The translations under genes were made by a program, and so were the position numbers. DNA of 64,000 nucleotides from positions 29,057 to 93,056 of the forward strand of contig QCFZ01000004.1 in NCBI GenBank assembly GCA_003278255.1, read 5' to 3'. The notes beneath the pieces are model-generated. The model was given only the letters and a program-made list of their open reading frames with translations, was not told the origin of the DNA and ran no database searches. Source of the stretch: Prochlorococcus sp. AG-363-O15 (GTDB lineage: Bacteria; Cyanobacteriota; Cyanobacteriia; PCC-6307; Cyanobiaceae). Positions 46,781-58,255 of the stretch are shown in pieces (position 1 is the stretch's first letter; every line of letters starts with the position of its first letter).

Positions 46781-47362
46781 TTGACCAGGCCACTACTAAC
46801 AATTGCTAGTGGGAACCAGCGAAAGGTCCAGGAAATTGAGGCCATGCTTGGACCTCTCACAATCGATGTACAACGTCAACCCAATGATCTTGATGTCGAG
46901 GAAACTGGCTCCACATATCTAGAAAATGCTCTATTAAAAGCAAAGGCTGCAGCCAAAATCACAAAGACTTGGACATTAGCCGATGATTCTGGTCTAGAAG
47001 TTGACGCACTAAATGGCGCCCCTGGACTCTTCTCTGCACGTTATGCCGCAAGCAATGAAGAAAAAATCAAAAAAATCCTTAGTGCTCTTAAAGACAATCC
47101 CTATAGAAGTGCAAGGTTCTGTAGCGTTATGGTCCTTTGTGATCCTCGAGGAAATTATCTTATAGATGCACAAGGAACATGCTGGGGTGAACTTCTCAAA
47201 TCTCCTGCATATAAAGGAGGTGAATTCGAATCAATTTTTTGGATTAGAGAAACTAGATGTACTTATGGCGAACTCAATCAAGAACAGCTTTCAAGAATAG
47301 GAAGTCGCGGAAAAGCAGCAAGAGAACTTGCTCCATATCTTAGAAAAACACTCGGTATTTAA
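46781..47362 (+). CDS. rdgB: Non-canonical purine NTP pyrophosphatase RdgB/HAM1
   Basis: Housecleaning enzyme hydrolysing dITP/XTP to keep them out of nucleic acids. 193 residues from a TTG start; the start is supported because the conserved LLTIASGNQRK substrate loop would be lost from any later ATG. Other motifs: ADDSGLEVDALNGAPGLFSAR. It stands between csoS1A and csoS1D on the opposite strand, a conserved picocyanobacterial placement with no known functional reason. Confidence 0.95.
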   Translation: MTRPLLTIASGNQRKVQEIEAMLGPLTIDVQRQPNDLDVEETGSTYLENALLKAKAAAKITKTWTLADDSGLEVDALNGAPGLFSARYAASNEEKIKKILSALKDNPYRSARFCSVMVLCDPRGNYLIDAQGTCWGELLKSPAYKGGEFESIFWIRETRCTYGELNQEQLSRIGSRGKAARELAPYLRKTLGI

Positions 47363-47379
47363 TATTTAAATTAAGCAAA

Positions 47380-48150
47380 CTAGCGATTAATTTGTTCAAC
47401 AGCTCTCATTGCGGCTGCAGCGGCTTCTTCTACATCCCCTTCTCTACCAGCGAGAGTAAGTCTTCCAAATGCCCCAACTCCTTTAACATCCACAACAGTG
47501 ATATTGGAAGCCTTCTCAGCCTCGTTTGCTGCAATCAACACATATCCAGCAGGCTCTGTTTCTAAAATAAACATACTCATTCCTGCTTCAATCATGGACC
47601 CACGACGATTTTGTCGATTAATAAGAACTGCATGATCAGGTGTAATTGCTCTTATAACTTCTGTCCAACTAACTTCACAAGGGCTACGTCTACTAACAGT
47701 GCTACCTATTGCATCCAAGACAACGTCACCGGAGTGAAGCACTGTGCTCTGGTCTCGATGATAAAGAGCAAGAGAACCAAAAGCTCTCTCAACTACCATC
47801 TGACCTAATCGAACATTGCTTGCTTTAAGCGCAATATCAGTAACTCTATGAACAGCCATGCCAGGAGAAACTTCCATCCATAGACAAGCATCACCTGGAA
47901 TAGGCAAAAATCCTTGACTCACAGTTCCCATATAGGCAGCTAACTGCGGTTGCAAAGAGTCAAGAAAAACGTATGTCCTTAACTCGATTTGCTGTACATG
48001 ACTAGTTTGTCGAGCTACACGAGTAGTTTCTGAATCAGTAGTAATTACGCAACTGGCACCAGAAGACTGAGGCACCACCTCAGTACCTGTAACAAGCGAA
48101 CCACTTCCGTGACGCCGCTCTCTAATTTCTAATCCCGCCATTCTATTCAT
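47380..48150 (-). CDS. csoS1D: Carboxysome tandem-BMC shell protein CsoS1D
   Basis: 256 residues forming trimers (pseudohexamers) that stack face to face with gated large pores, thought to pass RuBP and 3-PGA. Two BMC domains span about 50-150 and 155-256 ([24 protein letters not shown]-like [18 protein letters not shown]). The first ~50 residues are flexible and basic and carry SLVTGTE (18-24), a motif seen repeatedly in CsoS2. It converges with rdgB, outside the main operon. Confidence 0.96.
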   Translation of the reverse strand: MNRMAGLEIRERRHGSGSLVTGTEVVPQSSGASCVITTDSETTRVARQTSHVQQIELRTYVFLDSLQPQLAAYMGTVSQGFLPIPGDACLWMEVSPGMAVHRVTDIALKASNVRLGQMVVERAFGSLALYHRDQSTVLHSGDVVLDAIGSTVSRRSPCEVSWTEVIRAITPDHAVLINRQNRRGSMIEAGMSMFILETEPAGYVLIAANEAEKASNITVVDVKGVGAFGRLTLAGREGDVEEAAAAAMRAVEQINR

Positions 48151-48250
48151 GCGGCGGATAATACCGGACAGATTGCTCTTTTAACTACCTTTATGACCTT
48201 GCAAGCTGAATTAAAGCCGATACCGTCTAAAAAATATAGGGTTTTGATCA

Positions 48251-48622
48251 ATGTCTACCCCTCAAAAAGAAAACTCCGATCCATCTAGCATTCCAAGCGA
48301 GCTAAAGGCAGAACAGGCCTTAGGTTTGATAGGGCTAGGACTAATGCAAAAAATGTCACGAGAAGGCGACTCTGGATGGAATTGGGCAATAGAAGACAAT
48401 TCAGAAAAAGCTGATTTAATTTCTTTGCGTCAAAGATTAGAACTTACTTCTTTAGCAATAGAGACAGGTGCTCCTTTAAGCACATCAGAAGTCACTCATT
48501 TACTAGGAGCAAAACCAGGCTCAACTAAGACCGAAAGAGGTGGACTAGTTGCGAGAAGAATAAGTAGAAACGTTTGGAAGCTTTCTAGAGCAGAGAAAGA
48601 TTCCTCTTATTGGCGCAACTAG
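48251..48622 (+). CDS. Conserved-looking small protein with helix-turn-helix-like C-terminus
   Basis: 123 residues. A polar N-terminus is followed by a helical part (EQALGLIGLGLMQKMSREG). The C-terminal APLSTSEVTHLLGAKPG, then RRISRNVWKLSR, has the spacing of a winged or simple helix-turn-helix with basic residues. I do not recognise the family. It is divergent from csoS1D (100 bases apart) and upstream of chlN, so it could regulate either; no proof. Confidence 0.62.
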   Translation: MSTPQKENSDPSSIPSELKAEQALGLIGLGLMQKMSREGDSGWNWAIEDNSEKADLISLRQRLELTSLAIETGAPLSTSEVTHLLGAKPGSTKTERGGLVARRISRNVWKLSRAEKDSSYWRN

Positions 48623-48812
48623 CCAAAAATCAATTGATTATTAACCCTTTTTTCTCCTCTTCAAAATGTTGTTTTGTTTATGTTTCAAAATAAATTCCAC
48701 AAAAAACCTGTCAATTACTACTAAGCGCAACAAAAAACTTATCAATCCCAAAGAGTTTTAGTAGCTAGTGAGCAATGGCCACCTAAAAGGTGCAGTTTTA
48801 ATAAAGTTCTGA

Positions 48813-50078
<1,266 letters not shown>

Positions 50079-50082
50079 CCTC

Positions 50083-51681
50083 ATGGAACTAACACTTTGG
50101 ACATATGAAGGCCCTCCTCATGTAGGAGCCATGCGAATCGCCACATCAATGAAAGAGGTCCATTACGTTTTGCATGCTCCTCAAGGGGATACATATGCAG
50201 ATTTGCTCTTTACTATGATCGAGCGCAGAGGTCAAAGGCCCCCAGTTACCTATACAACTTTCCAAGCAAGAGATCTTGGAGGAGACACTGCTGAACTTGT
50301 AAAAAGAAATATTCGGGAATCAGTTGAACGATTCCAGCCAAAAGCTCTTCTGGTTGGAGAAAGTTGTACTGCTGAATTAATTCAAGATCAACCAGGTTCA
50401 CTTGCTCATGGTATGGGGATAAACCTTCCCATAATTAGTCTTGAACTTCCTGCATATAGCAAAAAGGAAAACTGGGGGGGCTCTGAAACCTTCTATCAAA
50501 TAGTAAGGGGACTAAATAAAAACTTACCTAGTGACTCTAATACGCATGATCCAACTATATGGAAAACACAAAATAGAAAACCACGAGTTAATCTATTAGG
50601 GCCAACTCTACTTGGTTTTCGTTGTAGGGACGATGTTATTGAGATAAGTAAACTCCTTGAAGATCATGGTATTGACATAAATGTCACTGCACCTTTAGGA
50701 GCTTCTCCAGAAGACTTAATGAGATTGAATAAGGCTGACATCAACATATGTCTTTATCCAGAAATAGCAGAATCAACATGTTTATGGCTAGAACGTAATT
50801 TAGGTATTCCGTTTAGTAAGACCGTACCTATTGGAGTAGGAGCAACACAGGATTTCTTAGAGGAAATTCATAATTTACTTGGCATCAAACCACCCAATAA
50901 AATTGATAATGAGCACGATTCACGCTTAACTTGGTACTCTCAATCTGTCGATTCAAACTATCTAACAGGTAAACGTGTTTTCATCTTTGGAGATGGCACT
51001 CATGCTCTTGCAGCTGCAAGAATTTCCAAAGAAGAACTTGGGTTTGAAGTCGTAGGTATAGGAACTTATAGCCGAGAAATGGCAAAACAAGTTAGAGCTA
51101 AAGCTAAAGATTTGGGACTAAAAGCAATCATCAGCAATGATTATTTAGAGGTTGAAGCAGCTATTTCAGAAGCAGCTCCAGAAATTGTTCTAGGAACACA
51201 GATGGAAAGACATAGCGCTAAACGGTTAGGAATTCCCTGTGCAGTAATAAGTACACCTATGCATGTTCAAGATGTACCTGCTCGCTATAGCCCTCAAATG
51301 GGATGGGAAGGCTCAAACGTAATTTTTGATAGCTGGGTACATCCTCTAATGATGGGATTAGAAGAACATCTAATTGGTATGTTCAAACATGATTTTGAAT
51401 TCGTCGATGGACATCAAAGTCATTTGGGTCATCTTGGGGGCAAACAAAAACAACACGACAACGGAAACGAATCAGGTAATTCTTCCCAGCAGTCATCAAA
51501 AGAAACTTCTTCTGATGACTCACCTATATGGACTTCTGAAGGAAAAGCAGAGTTAGCAAAAATCCCATTTTTTGTTCGAGGGAAAGTTCGCAGGAATACT
51601 GAAAAATATGCACGACAAGCAGGTTGCCGCCAGATCGATAGCGAAACGCTATATGACGCGAAAGCCCATTTTCGCGCATAA
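50083..51681 (+). CDS. chlB: Light-independent protochlorophyllide reductase subunit B
   Basis: 532 residues. D36 ([10 protein letters not shown]) is the unusual aspartate ligand of the NB cluster, and C-terminal residues form the protochlorophyllide pocket. [16 protein letters not shown] gives the NifK-like core. The C-terminal domain ([17 protein letters not shown]) is complete, after a low-complexity His/Asn/Ser linker. Confidence 0.97.
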   Translation: MELTLWTYEGPPHVGAMRIATSMKEVHYVLHAPQGDTYADLLFTMIERRGQRPPVTYTTFQARDLGGDTAELVKRNIRESVERFQPKALLVGESCTAELIQDQPGSLAHGMGINLPIISLELPAYSKKENWGGSETFYQIVRGLNKNLPSDSNTHDPTIWKTQNRKPRVNLLGPTLLGFRCRDDVIEISKLLEDHGIDINVTAPLGASPEDLMRLNKADINICLYPEIAESTCLWLERNLGIPFSKTVPIGVGATQDFLEEIHNLLGIKPPNKIDNEHDSRLTWYSQSVDSNYLTGKRVFIFGDGTHALAAARISKEELGFEVVGIGTYSREMAKQVRAKAKDLGLKAIISNDYLEVEAAISEAAPEIVLGTQMERHSAKRLGIPCAVISTPMHVQDVPARYSPQMGWEGSNVIFDSWVHPLMMGLEEHLIGMFKHDFEFVDGHQSHLGHLGGKQKQHDNGNESGNSSQQSSKETSSDDSPIWTSEGKAELAKIPFFVRGKVRRNTEKYARQAGCRQIDSETLYDAKAHFRA

Positions 51682-51742
51682 GCTAAAAATTTTAGCCCCT
51701 ATAAAACTTATCGACCTGAGTATTTACACTTATCCCTTAAGG

Positions 51743-51764
51743 TTTGAACAAATATTTGTTCAAA
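51743..51764. promoter_or_regulatory. 22-bp perfect palindrome upstream of chlL
   Basis: TTTGAACAAAT joined directly to ATTTGTTCAAA, two 11-base arms without spacer, 104 bases before the chlL ATG and 62 bases after chlB. The form suits a dimeric regulator's operator more than a terminator. Confidence 0.6.
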
Positions 51765-51840
51765 TGCAAGTAAAAAGTAAATATCTTGTGTCGAATATTT
51801 CAAACATTCTCCAAGTGCACATCTCCCTGCTTGAATGTAA

Positions 51841-52755
<915 letters not shown>

Positions 52756-52776
52756 AATCTCAACATTTGTATAAAG

Positions 52777-53790
52777 CTAATTCAATCCAACTAGCTCCAT
52801 TGTCAATTCCCATACTCTTTTAGAAGTTACTGGATCAGTGACTCTATCTGAAAGTTCTTGAGAAAATTGTGGGCGATCTTTCTTCTGACGATTGCCCCAA
52901 CTCCAATGTACTCCTGAAATTCCAAATTCAGGGTCAGCAACTACCTGAGCGACTCTATTCCCAGCCAATGATTCACTAACAAATCCTCCTGTAATCAGCT
53001 TTTGAAACCAAGGGAAAAGCAATTGAAACAATTTAGGTGTATTTCTAAACAGCTTTGTATTAGCAACACAACCTGGATAAAGCGAACTAAATAAGATTGG
53101 AGAATCCTTATATCTTCGATGTAGTTCCTGAGTAGTAATCATATTACATAACTTACTATCTTTATAAGCTTTTCCAGGCTTAAATCTTTTACCACTCGCC
53201 ATACTTATAGGAGACAAAAAGCCTTCGTTAAATCCGGAAAGATCTCCTAAATCAGCAGGCGCAGGTATTGGGATTTTTCCACCCAATTCTTTATAATTCG
53301 CCGTTACTGTTCCAAGAATAACTATTCGTGGTTGTTCTAATCCCCAAGAACGCCCTCGCCAAACTGGACGATTAGATTTCCTCAAATTATCAATTAAAAG
53401 GTGTATCAACAAAAAATGACCGAAATGATTTGTTGCCATCGATATTTCATAACCTTGAGGGGATCTTCTTGGTTTACGAAGTCGTGGAAGATAAACAGCT
53501 GCATTACAAACCAAAGCATCCAAAGGCTCTTCAAGAGAATCAAGAAGATCTTCCGCTCCAGAACGAACACTATTTAAATCTCCAAGATCCATATATATGT
53601 GTTGAAGTTGGCTAGGACGTCCTGTTGGCAAACCAATGGTTGCAGCTGCTGCCTCAGCTCTTATGGGTGAACGATTTGCAGTGATTACTCTCCATCCTCG
53701 ATCCACAAGGGCTTTTGCCGCATACAATCCCACTCCTGAGGTTGTCCCAGTAATTAATACTGTGCCGGGTGCTGCCTGAGAAGAAGCCAT
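52777..53790 (-). CDS. por: Light-dependent protochlorophyllide oxidoreductase (LPOR)
   Basis: Light-driven reduction of protochlorophyllide with NADPH. 337 residues, SDR fold: GTTSGVG (15-21), NHFGHFLL, catalytic Y209 and K213 in AYKDSK, and nearby C215. It converges with chlL with 21 bases between, so both the dark and light enzymes are encoded side by side. Confidence 0.97.
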   Translation of the reverse strand: MASSQAAPGTVLITGTTSGVGLYAAKALVDRGWRVITANRSPIRAEAAAATIGLPTGRPSQLQHIYMDLGDLNSVRSGAEDLLDSLEEPLDALVCNAAVYLPRLRKPRRSPQGYEISMATNHFGHFLLIHLLIDNLRKSNRPVWRGRSWGLEQPRIVILGTVTANYKELGGKIPIPAPADLGDLSGFNEGFLSPISMASGKRFKPGKAYKDSKLCNMITTQELHRRYKDSPILFSSLYPGCVANTKLFRNTPKLFQLLFPWFQKLITGGFVSESLAGNRVAQVVADPEFGISGVHWSWGNRQKKDRPQFSQELSDRVTDPVTSKRVWELTMELVGLN

Positions 53791-53866
53791 CTTGTCTTGT
53801 CTAATATGTGAGTTTTAGGACAACTCTGAGCAAAAATTAAAATAGTGATTTAATTAGAAATTTTAT

Positions 53867-54274
53867 TCAACGCCAAATAACTCTCACGCGGTTTGGTTTA
53901 ATCCACTGATCCTGTTCATCCATTAAACGAATATCTCCACCAATTGTGAACAAACTATCAAAACGTTTTTGAAGGCTTATCAATTTTAAGGACTCAACTT
54001 TAAGAACTGATGAAAGTTCTTTATGTCTTTCTAAACGCTGATGAGAAGCCAAGCCTAATTTTAAAAGGCTTGCAACGCCAACAGCAAACAAGCCTAGTTT
54101 CATAGCTAGAGCTATGAAACTATAGATAAGCTCTCTCCTCTGCTCTTGAAGTTGAAAAGCAGATGCCAATGTTGCAGCATCTAATCTCTGATTCGTTTTG
54201 AATCCTGATTTGAAGCTATTTTTCGATTGTGGAATTCCAGGACTTGGATTGGATTCACCCCGAATATTCGACAA
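53867..54274 (-). CDS. Hypothetical membrane protein with coiled-coil part
   Basis: 135 residues: polar N-terminus, one membrane helix (FIALAMKLGLFAVGVASLLK, about 53-72), then a helical stretch (LERHKELSSVLKVESLKLI) and a short C-terminal part (LMDEQDQWIKPNRVRVIWR). No family recognised. Lies between psaM and por on the same strand. Confidence 0.7.
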   Translation of the reverse strand: MSNIRGESNPSPGIPQSKNSFKSGFKTNQRLDAATLASAFQLQEQRRELIYSFIALAMKLGLFAVGVASLLKLGLASHQRLERHKELSSVLKVESLKLISLQKRFDSLFTIGGDIRLMDEQDQWIKPNRVRVIWR

Positions 54275-54346
54275 AGCACAGCAACAGTGGTTACCCGCTT
54301 CTATCGCAGAGATGGATCAATGCCAAGCCCCTTCAACAAAGAACTA

Positions 54347-54451
54347 TCAAGCTCGCTTAAGGCTGATGCCTAGACGAAGAGCAAGTATTCCTGCATGAAT
54401 AACAACCACTAAGCAGAGGCCAGCAAGATCAATAGTTGGAGTGAGGTCCAT
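54347..54451 (-). CDS. psaM: Photosystem I subunit XII, PsaM
   Basis: A 34-residue single-helix protein, too short for most gene finders. It reads MDLTPTIDLAGLCLVVV and ends IHAGILALRLGISLKRA. The pattern LxDTxxxxALVIAxxPAVLAxRLSxxLY of cyanobacterial PsaM, recalled from memory, aligns along its whole length. PsaM sits at the trimer-facing side of PSI. Same strand as por, 72 bases before the hypothetical membrane protein. Confidence 0.82.
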   Translation of the reverse strand: MDLTPTIDLAGLCLVVVIHAGILALRLGISLKRA

Positions 54452-54546
54452 CGAGCAAATTCAAAGCATTACCATTCTCCTATCAAAAGCCAATCAATTG
54501 CCAATCATTGCAAAAGCCTGTCACACCTTTATGGAGAGTCAATCAA

Positions 54547-54568
54547 AAAACCAAGTTCTCTTGGTTTT
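54547..54568 (-). terminator. Intrinsic terminator read on the minus strand, without an adjacent gene
   Basis: AAAACCAAG, loop of four, CTTGGTTTT: nine perfect pairs. On the minus strand it is followed by a run of six T in total. The nearest minus-strand gene upstream is the M50 protease, whose stop is 830 bases away across lplA. Confidence 0.65.
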
Positions 54569-54648
54569 CAAAAAGGATAAACAAGAAAACAAGTCTCTTT
54601 GAAGAAATGAGTCTTAAACAAACTCCTTAAACAATTAATTGAACTTAC

Positions 54649-55491
54649 ATGAGTAAAAAAGAATCTATCTTTTACAGTTCTGAAATAGGCTCTGGTGATC
54701 TAATTGAAACCGTTTGCCTTCCAGGATATGAGCAAATGGCTCTCGATATGATTCTTCTTGAGAAGTCATTAAAAAGTCCATCTCATGCTCTAACAATACG
54801 TTTCTATAAATGGGAAGGAAATTGGTTGTCAATTGGAAAACATCAAAAAGAATTGCCAATCAAATGGAAAAACCTTGAAAATCAAGGAAAATTAAAAATA
54901 GTTAGGCGTCCAAGTGGTGGAAAAGCTGTTCTTCATGGTGGAGGGTTAACTTATTCATTGGTTTGGTCTAACCCTCCAATCAAAAAACATAAATCTTATC
55001 TTCAAGCTTGCGAATGGTTAATAAATGGATTTTCAGAATTAGGTATGGAATTAGTCTTTGGTGATCAAGCTGATAATTGTCTCAAAGACAATTGTTTTGC
55101 AACATCAACCACTGCAGACCTTGTAGATAAAACTGGTAACAAGCGAATAGGAAGTGCTCAATTATGGCGACATGGGCATTTGCTTCAACATGGTGAGATG
55201 CTTCTCGACCCACCAAGAGAACTTTGGAAAGAAGTTTTCAATGTCAATCCACCTAAACCAGCTCCTTGTTCAATACCTCGAGAAGGACTAGAAAATCATC
55301 TTAAAGAAAAAATCATTGAATGCTGGCCAGAAATTAATTGGAATTCACGAGATCTTTCGAAGAAAGAGTTAATTGCTGCAAAAAATTATTCGAAAAGTTA
55401 TTGCCTAGAATCAAATGTTCCTTCGCTCTCCACCATCCCCGAAGAAATCATCGATTCAACAACTTGGGGCAGTGCAATATCTAACGGATAA
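54649..55491 (+). CDS. Lipoate-protein ligase A / octanoyltransferase family protein
   Basis: 280 residues. RRPSGGKAVLHGGGLTYSLV is the lipoyl/octanoyl-binding motif; the modifying lysine pattern appears in NKRIGSAQLWRHGHLLQHG. Attaches lipoyl or octanoyl groups to E2/GcvH domains, or is a LipM-like transferase. Its last 94 bases overlap the converging M50 protease gene. Confidence 0.85.
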   Translation: MSKKESIFYSSEIGSGDLIETVCLPGYEQMALDMILLEKSLKSPSHALTIRFYKWEGNWLSIGKHQKELPIKWKNLENQGKLKIVRRPSGGKAVLHGGGLTYSLVWSNPPIKKHKSYLQACEWLINGFSELGMELVFGDQADNCLKDNCFATSTTADLVDKTGNKRIGSAQLWRHGHLLQHGEMLLDPPRELWKEVFNVNPPKPAPCSIPREGLENHLKEKIIECWPEINWNSRDLSKKELIAAKNYSKSYCLESNVPSLSTIPEEIIDSTTWGSAISNG

Positions 55492-56702
55492 GTGTTTTTA
55501 TTTCGTGCAGATTGTTCCATAGATGATGGGATTCTAAAGCCTAAATGCAGTAAAACAGCCTTACCCACATCTATTCTGTCCAGAGTTCCCGAAGGTAATC
55601 CAGCAGAATTAAAAACCAAAAGTCTCCCTTCTTTAGAACCTTCTATTAATTTAATGGCCTTCCAAAGAGGTTCATTCTGCGCAATTGAAGGTAATTCAGA
55701 TAATGGTTTTATATATTCAGAAAGCAGATGTTGATCCCAGTATTGTACTGGAAGATCTTTTAATGGCTGATCAGTAACATAGCCAACCCAACGTCCTGCA
55801 TTACAAACTAACACCCACTCAGGTACTAGTTCTTCATTGCTTGATGATAACCGTAACTTACTAAGTTTTCGTAGAGTTTGGTCTTCTTCTAGCACACGAA
55901 AACGACGGCCAAAAGCTTTTTCAACTCGCAACTCAGTCAAACTATTTTGCAAAGTCAGCATCTGAGTTTGTGATCTAGATGCAGCAAGTGCAAACCAGCC
56001 TATAAGTATTAACCAAAGTGCTCCATACCCACCATTTTTTGCCAAAAGACTAAAGGCACCATAGCCAATAGAAAAGAAAGCCAAGCATCGACCAGAGTTT
56101 GTTGCAACTTGGACACCTTTCCTCTGACTACCAGTTAAATGCCAAACTAAAGCTTTTAAAATTATTCCGCCATCAAGAGGCAATCCAGGTAATAAGTTAA
56201 ATAACGCTAGAATTAAATTTAAAGAGCCCAATTGACCAAGTAAATTAGCAAGTAAAGGGCTATATCCAGAAGCTGCTTGAACACCTTTCAAAAGAATTAT
56301 TGCCAAGAAGAAACTAACCAATGGACCTGCTGCTGCAACACGTAAAGTTGCCATCGGCGTTGAACATTCTCTTTCTACATTGGCAACACCACCAAGCAAG
56401 AAAAGAGTAATACTTCTAACTTTTACTCCTTCGTTAATTGCTACGAAAGAATGTCCAAGCTCATGTAAAAGAACAGATAGAAATAACAATAATGCCGAAA
56501 TAAAACCTAATCCCCAACTCTGCCAAAGTGGAAGCATCACTAATCCAGGAGCAGTAGTCAACTGACCTTTAGAAAGCCAAGTAAAAACAACAAGGATTAA
56601 AAACCAACTAGGATGAACCCTCAAAGGGATTCCTCTTATACGAAAAATTTCCCAACCTTCCAAACTTTTTCCTCCAGTTGACCTAGCCAAAAAGCGATAC
56701 AT
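55398..56702 (-). CDS. Site-2 protease family (M50) intramembrane zinc protease with CBS region
   Basis: 434 residues. Zinc motif HELGH (80-84) and the second motif LLPGLPLDGG within a multi-helix membrane core (about 30-245). A C-terminal cytosolic region (about 250-410) has the length and periodicity of a CBS pair. Cleaves membrane-bound substrates such as anti-sigma factors. Tail overlaps lplA by 94 bases on the opposite strand. Confidence 0.88.
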   Translation of the reverse strand: MYRFLARSTGGKSLEGWEIFRIRGIPLRVHPSWFLILVVFTWLSKGQLTTAPGLVMLPLWQSWGLGFISALLLFLSVLLHELGHSFVAINEGVKVRSITLFLLGGVANVERECSTPMATLRVAAAGPLVSFFLAIILLKGVQAASGYSPLLANLLGQLGSLNLILALFNLLPGLPLDGGIILKALVWHLTGSQRKGVQVATNSGRCLAFFSIGYGAFSLLAKNGGYGALWLILIGWFALAASRSQTQMLTLQNSLTELRVEKAFGRRFRVLEEDQTLRKLSKLRLSSSNEELVPEWVLVCNAGRWVGYVTDQPLKDLPVQYWDQHLLSEYIKPLSELPSIAQNEPLWKAIKLIEGSKEGRLLVFNSAGLPSGTLDRIDVGKAVLLHLGFRIPSSMEQSARNKNTYPLDIALPQVVESMISSGMVESEGTFDSRQ

Positions 56703-56729
56703 ACATGATCTTAGAAAAAACAGCAGCCA

Positions 56730-57419
56730 ATGGGCTTCAAGATGAGGTCTCCTACATCCATCGCATTAAAAATTTGCGGAATAACTCGCTTAGATCAAGC
56801 TAAAGAGATCGCTAGTTATGGCGTTGATGCTATTGGAGTAATTGGAGTTCATTGTTCACCTCGGTTTGTCGAAGAACAGCAAAGACGCAAATTATTTGCC
56901 GAATTAAAACTCTGTTCACCAAGTCTGAAACGAGTTTGGGTAGTAGCTGATTTGAATGAGATAGATCTAGATTCTGCTCTAATTGGCGAAGGGACCCCAT
57001 CAGCAGTCCAACTGCATGGCAATGAAACACCAGAACGTTGTCAGGTGCTCCGTAAAAAATTTCCAAATATTGAATGGTGGAAAGCCCTTAGAATTAGAAC
57101 TGCAAATGATTTGCTATTAGCCGAGTCCTATAAATCATCAATTGATTATCTACTTTTAGATGCGTGGAGTCCAAATGAACTTGGGGGTTCTGGGCAAAGG
57201 ATTCCTCTTGAATGGCTACAAGAACAAAACCATTGTCTTCCTTGGTGGCTAGCAGGAGGAATCTCTTCAGAATTGGTTCCTGAGATTATCAAACAAGTTA
57301 GGCCATTTGGCATCGATGCATCAAGCAAGTTGGAGATTTATCCTGGAATAAAAGATTTAAAACTAGTAAGTTCTCTAGTAAAATCACTACAAAAAATCTC
57401 TAATCAACTCATGCACTAA
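56730..57419 (+). CDS. trpF: Phosphoribosylanthranilate isomerase TrpF
   Basis: Amadori isomerase of tryptophan synthesis. 229 residues (ATG 56742 is an alternative). KICGIT at the N-terminus with catalytic Cys, VQLHGNE, LLLDAW, LAGGI and GIDASSKLE. Starts 27 bases from the divergent M50 protease gene. trpA is at 23 kb, so the pathway is scattered. Confidence 0.96.
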   Translation: MGFKMRSPTSIALKICGITRLDQAKEIASYGVDAIGVIGVHCSPRFVEEQQRRKLFAELKLCSPSLKRVWVVADLNEIDLDSALIGEGTPSAVQLHGNETPERCQVLRKKFPNIEWWKALRIRTANDLLLAESYKSSIDYLLLDAWSPNELGGSGQRIPLEWLQEQNHCLPWWLAGGISSELVPEIIKQVRPFGIDASSKLEIYPGIKDLKLVSSLVKSLQKISNQLMH

Positions 57420-57523
57420 CTAGATAATGTTATTTCATCAAATCACTATCTTATTAAAATCCTAAATTCATCTTTCTCTCTCGATCATTATGATGTACAA
57501 AGACTAAAAGCAATGAATTATTA

Positions 57524-58231
57524 TTAAAATGCGCCAGTAGATGGCATCAAAGTTAGGTCCTCTATCACCTGATTGGAAGGCTGTTCAGCTAATTGAAGAA
57601 GGGTAGTCGCAACTTGCTCAACAGAAAGCATGGAATTGCGATCAAAATTACTTTGAACTGTATCTGTATCCCATATTGTGCTATTAACAGAACCAAGGGT
57701 GAGAGTACAAGCTCGAATCGAATGAATGCGTTCCTCCTCTGCTAAACATTTAGTAAAACTAGATAATGCTGCTTTACTTACGCAATAAGCTCCCCATTGA
57801 GGGAACGCATTATTGGCCGCATGACTGCTCACGTTAATAACAAGTCCTCCTCTTGATCTCATGACTGGAATAACCTGCGAACAAATTTGAAAAATACTAG
57901 TTAAGTTCATCTGTACAACCCATTGCCAACTATCTAACGGCATAGATATAAGATCTCCAGTCCAAGCGACTCCAGCATTATTTATCAAAACAGAAGGACA
58001 AAGTCCTTGGCCAAGAAGATCTCTAAAACCATTAGGTACAGCTTCAGGATCTGAAAGATCAATCGGCTTGTATCGAATAGTCCTTCCTGTATTGACTAAT
58101 TCTTCAGCCAAGGAGTCAAGAGAGGCTTCATTTCGAGCTGTTAAAAGAAGATCCCACCCTGCATTAGCAAACTCCCTTGCAGTTGCTAGGCCAATGCCAC
58201 GAGATGCTCCAGTAATAAGAACTGTAGACAA
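57524..58231 (-). CDS. Short-chain dehydrogenase/reductase
   Basis: 235-residue classical SDR: TGASRGIG, NNAGVAWTG, catalytic Tyr and Lys in YCVSKAALSSF, and an upstream Ser in VSSHAAN. It lies 24 bases after accA on the same strand, so it is probably co-transcribed with the accA-aar genes. A FabG-like or fatty-aldehyde role is possible but unproven. Confidence 0.85.
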   Translation of the reverse strand: MSTVLITGASRGIGLATAREFANAGWDLLLTARNEASLDSLAEELVNTGRTIRYKPIDLSDPEAVPNGFRDLLGQGLCPSVLINNAGVAWTGDLISMPLDSWQWVVQMNLTSIFQICSQVIPVMRSRGGLVINVSSHAANNAFPQWGAYCVSKAALSSFTKCLAEEERIHSIRACTLTLGSVNSTIWDTDTVQSNFDRNSMLSVEQVATTLLQLAEQPSNQVIEDLTLMPSTGAF

Positions 58232-58255
58232 TTAGTAAATCCAATCTTAAAGACT

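Noticed and set aside
46525..46809. 94-codon plus-strand open frame in the csoS1A/rdgB spacer
   Set aside because: It overlaps the well-supported rdgB start in another frame, has no ribosome site, and its sequence resembles no protein family; the spacer is better explained as control DNA.
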